Assembly: GCA_023447635.1 (NCBI GenBank)
Contig: JAEXNA010000025.1
Coordinates: 1-8,855 of the forward strand
Direction: 5' to 3'
Source: Vulcanimicrobiota bacterium
Lineage (GTDB): Bacteria; Vulcanimicrobiota; Xenobia; Xenobiales; JADMJV01
Length of the DNA: 8,855 bases
Shown: positions 6,626-8,855 of the stretch, one piece after another
How positions within the stretch are numbered: position 1 is the first letter of the stretch
Layout of the letters: the number at the start of each line of letters is the position of its first letter
The notes under the pieces: model-generated
Databases searched by the model: none
The model's input: only the letters and a program-made list of their open reading frames with translations
What the model was told of the DNA's origin: nothing
Program-made: the position numbers and the translations under genes

Positions 6626-7486
6626 ATGAACATCCTCAATAGCCTCAACTTCTTCCATATCGCTTCCGCCGGCAACGCCAACTCCAGCGCCGGCAGCGCT
6701 GCTCCCACTTCCGGCAACTCGGCCCTCGGTCAGTCCGGTCACAGCGGCGGATGCTGCGGCTCCTCGGCCTCCAGCGACACCAACTCGACCAATTTCAACC
6801 CGGAAGACTTCGCCTCTAACCTCCCCGACCTGCTCGCCGCCTTCGGAATGCCCGGCGGTGGAGGCAGCGGCGGCAACCTGATCAACCAGCAGGGCGGTTC
6901 GGGCAACGACACCCAGATCGCGATGCCCGGCGGTGGCGGTAACGTGATCAACCAGAACGGCGGCTCCGGCAACGATGTCCAGTTCGCCGGTCCCGGCGGG
7001 GGCGGCGGCGGTGGCAACCTGGTCAACCAGCGCGGACGCTGGGGCAACGACCAGCAGGGCGCCGTCGGCGGCAGCGGCGACGACATGCTGGTCCAGCGCG
7101 GCGGGCGAGGCCACGACACTCAGCACGCCAGCGGCGGCGACGGCAACGACACCATCTTCCAGCGCGGCGGACGCGGACGCGACAACACCAGCGCCTCCGG
7201 CGGCGCCGGCAACGACCGCTTCGACCTGGGCGTGGTCAAAGGCCGCAACAACGCCAGTCTGGACGGCGGCGAAGGGAATGACTCGGCCACCATCCGCGCG
7301 GGCAAAAACCTGACCGTGACCGACGCCAACGGCGACGTCATCTACCAGAAGGGCAAAGCCGGCAAAGGTTCGACCGTCTCCGTCGACAACATCGAAGACC
7401 TGCAGGTGGTCGGCCGCAAAGGCAAGACCCTGTACGACAGCAACGACGACAAGGCCGGCGGCGGCGGCAAAGCCGGAAAAGGCTAA
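6626..7486 (+). CDS. Glycine-rich RTX-like repeat protein with 11/22-residue period (286 aa)
   Basis: This is probably a secreted or surface beta-solenoid protein of unknown function. Residues 1-78 are a Ser/Gly/Asn/Ala-rich leader with a CC pair (43-44) and no Sec-type signal peptide. From 79 to about 224 come thirteen 11-residue units starting at 79, 90, 101, 112, 126, 137, 148, 159, 170, 181, 192, 203 and 214, in phase except for a three-residue insertion (P-G-G) at 123-125. Most carry GGxG[ND]D, the core of the RTX calcium loop, but RTX repeats are nine residues long. Units alternate: one kind ends in N/D-x-[IVLF]-x-Q-[RQN], the other in D-x-Q-x-A, giving a 22-residue repeat like that of curlins. 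The C-terminal part (225-286) has strands, the RTX-like VDNIEDLQVVG, and a Gly/Lys tail. AAGGAGA lies eight bases before the ATG, deciding this start over a TTG 21 codons upstream. No type I secretion or curli export genes are in the window. Confidence 0.9.
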   Translation: MNILNSLNFFHIASAGNANSSAGSAAPTSGNSALGQSGHSGGCCGSSASSDTNSTNFNPEDFASNLPDLLAAFGMPGGGGSGGNLINQQGGSGNDTQIAMPGGGGNVINQNGGSGNDVQFAGPGGGGGGGNLVNQRGRWGNDQQGAVGGSGDDMLVQRGGRGHDTQHASGGDGNDTIFQRGGRGRDNTSASGGAGNDRFDLGVVKGRNNASLDGGEGNDSATIRAGKNLTVTDANGDVIYQKGKAGKGSTVSVDNIEDLQVVGRKGKTLYDSNDDKAGGGGKAGKG

Positions 7487-8817
7487 GTCGAACCGCTCGA
7501 CGCCGCGGGCAGGCCCACCGTAAACACGGTGCCCTGCCCCGGCGCCGGAACAGGGGCAAACTCTAGCGTGCCGCCGTGCTGGGTCACGATCTGCTGGCTG
7601 GCCCACAGCCCCAATCCGGTCCCTTTGCCTGCCGGCTTGGTGGTGAAAAACGGATCGAACAGTCGCTCCCGATGCTCCTCCAAAACCCCGCGACCCGAAT
7701 CGGCCACGTCCATCACGACGTGGCCGTTCTCGTCTCGCACCGAAAGCGACAGCCGCCGCGGGGTGCAGCCGTCCATCGCCTGCACCGCGTTCATGACCAG
7801 GTTGGTCACCACTTGCTGCAGCGGCTGCTCCTCCCCCTCCACCAGTCCTTCCCCAGACACCTCGACCGCGACCTCCGTCCCGGACGAACGGAGCTGGAAG
7901 ATCAGGAACTCCAGCGTCTCCTCGGCCAGCTTCCCCAGAGCCAGCCGCTGGCTGACCCCCACGGGTTTGCGCGAGTAAGTCATGAGGCGGTTGATGATCG
8001 CCTTGGACCGCTCGACCCCCTCCTGCGCCTTGACCAGCAGCCGCCCCGCCAGGGCCGGCCGCTCTTCGAGATGGTTCAACGCCTCGTCCACCGACAGCGA
8101 GACCGCCCCCAGAGGAGAGTTCAGCTCGTGCGCGACCCCCGCCGCCAGCTGCCCGATCGCCGTCAGCTTCGACGACTGCACCAGCGACGCCTGAGACGCC
8201 TCGAGCTGGCGCCGCGCCTCGACCACGTCGCTGTACAGACCCGCGTTGGACAGCGCCATGGCCGCCTGCGAGCAGAGCAGGTGCAGAAAATCCACCAGCT
8301 CGCCCGAAAAATACCCGCGCGACGACACCCCTACCAGCAGATAGCCGACGCATTCGCGACCCGCCAGCAAGGGACAGGCCAGCAGGCTGACCGCGCCAAA
8401 CGAACCGAACCGCGACGTCGCCATATCCTCGAATACCAGCGGGCGCTGCGCCCCGCGAACCAGCGTCAGCAGCTCGCCCGGGGGCGACAACGCACCTCCC
8501 CAGCTCAGAGCCAGTCCTGACCGGGTGCGCAGCAGGCCGACGGACGACGGCACCGCCTCCTCGACCCGCAACGACAACCGCTCCAGCAGCACCCGGGCGT
8601 CCAGCGTCGAAGCCATCTCTTCGGCCCCTTGCACCAGCCCCGAAAGCGACGCCACCTTCTCCCTCAGCTCGACCACGGTGGCCGCCTGGCGACGCCGCAG
8701 CAGCTCTTCCTGGTGGGTCTGATAAGCCGCCTCGAAGGCCAGCGCGGCCTTTTCGGCCAGCCACTTCAAGCGGTCCAGGCCGGCCTGCCCGAACCCCTCG
8801 GCCGTCTCTCGCCCCAC
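7483..8817 (-). CDS. GAF-containing sensor histidine kinase, probably N-terminally truncated (444 aa)
   Basis: This is a cytoplasmic histidine kinase with no membrane segment. Residues 1-40 look like the last strand and closing helix of a GAF domain (FGQAGLDRLKWLAEKAALAF). A complete second GAF domain spans about 65-195. HisKA follows with H230 in AHELNSPL, then the HATPase domain: N box around N339/N343 (TNLVMNAVQAM), G1 D373-SGRG, FDPFFTTK (388-394), and G2 GKGTGLGL (398-404). All catalytic motifs are intact. The first GAF is cut because an in-frame TAG (8820-8818) lies immediately before the only available upstream start, a GTG at 8817 with no ribosome site. The native protein therefore probably began beyond the right edge. 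The gene converges on the repeat-protein gene and their stop codons interlock. The partner may be the receiver-SARP regulator at 3902-6241, inferred from proximity only. No receiver is fused to this kinase. Confidence 0.9.
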   Translation of the reverse strand: MGRETAEGFGQAGLDRLKWLAEKAALAFEAAYQTHQEELLRRRQAATVVELREKVASLSGLVQGAEEMASTLDARVLLERLSLRVEEAVPSSVGLLRTRSGLALSWGGALSPPGELLTLVRGAQRPLVFEDMATSRFGSFGAVSLLACPLLAGRECVGYLLVGVSSRGYFSGELVDFLHLLCSQAAMALSNAGLYSDVVEARRQLEASQASLVQSSKLTAIGQLAAGVAHELNSPLGAVSLSVDEALNHLEERPALAGRLLVKAQEGVERSKAIINRLMTYSRKPVGVSQRLALGKLAEETLEFLIFQLRSSGTEVAVEVSGEGLVEGEEQPLQQVVTNLVMNAVQAMDGCTPRRLSLSVRDENGHVVMDVADSGRGVLEEHRERLFDPFFTTKPAGKGTGLGLWASQQIVTQHGGTLEFAPVPAPGQGTVFTVGLPAASSGST

Positions 8818-8855
8818 CTACAGTACACCCGCCGCCCCCCCCGCCCGCCCGGCCG
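8818..8855 (-). pseudogene. Upstream in-frame coding remnant of the kinase ending in an amber codon
   Basis: Read in the kinase frame from the right edge, these bases give AGRAGGAAGVL and then TAG, followed directly by VGRETAEGF of the kinase. GVL-x-VGR is the expected last beta-strand of a GAF domain. The kinase's own second GAF has GYLLVGV at the matching place, so the stop occupies a hydrophobic or aromatic position. A single base change (from TTG, TAC or TAT, for example) would restore one long frame. An eight-G run lies just upstream on this strand, so a sequencing error or a real broken gene are both possible. Only 38 bases are visible. Confidence 0.5.

Noticed and set aside
6590..8764. 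724-codon open frame on the minus strand
   Set aside because: It runs through both the kinase (in another frame) and the antisense of the repeat protein. Its composition is the Gly/Ala/Arg mix expected from GC-rich out-of-frame reading.

Overview
The window is GC-rich bacterial DNA, densely coding on both strands, with good Shine-Dalgarno sites (a perfect AAGGAGG before the regulator and AAGGAGA before the repeat protein). I see no phage, insertion sequence, tRNA or rRNA. The lineage cannot be fixed from sequence alone. Type IV pilus/type II secretion pseudopilins together with a receiver-SARP (BTAD) response regulator suggest a Gram-negative-type, high-GC, environmental bacterium outside the Actinobacteria. 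Vulcanimicrobiota/Eremiobacterota, Armatimonadota or Myxococcota are guesses only.

Layout. Positions 3853 down to 1 (minus strand) form a pilus/pseudopilus operon in the order inner-membrane platform (GspF/PilC family), GspI/PilV-like prepilin, GspJ/PilW-like prepilin, then a large GspK/PilX-like protein that runs off the left edge. A divergent gene (3902-6241, plus) encodes a 779-residue response regulator: receiver, long helical middle, OmpR-type winged helix, BTAD. A 384-bp non-coding stretch follows. It holds an exact 3 x 71-bp tandem array of long palindromes (6271-6483), an 11-bp-phased direct repeat (6486-6504) and a possible promoter. Next comes a 286-residue glycine-rich protein (6626-7486, plus) built from about thirteen 11-residue RTX-like units arranged as 22-residue pairs. 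A GAF-histidine kinase (8817-7483, minus) converges on it, and the two stop codons interlock.

How the genes may work together (inference): the kinase and the REC-SARP protein could be a two-component pair that controls the repeat protein, a likely cell-surface or matrix protein, and possibly the divergent pseudopilus operon. The 11-bp direct repeat upstream of the repeat protein has the geometry of known SARP operators. The kinase looks truncated: an in-frame amber codon at 8820-8818 interrupts what reads as a GAF domain continuing past the right edge.

Most notable: the 11/22-residue repeat protein, which joins RTX-like GGxGxD loops to a curlin-like period, the 71-bp palindrome array, and the amber-split GAF kinase.
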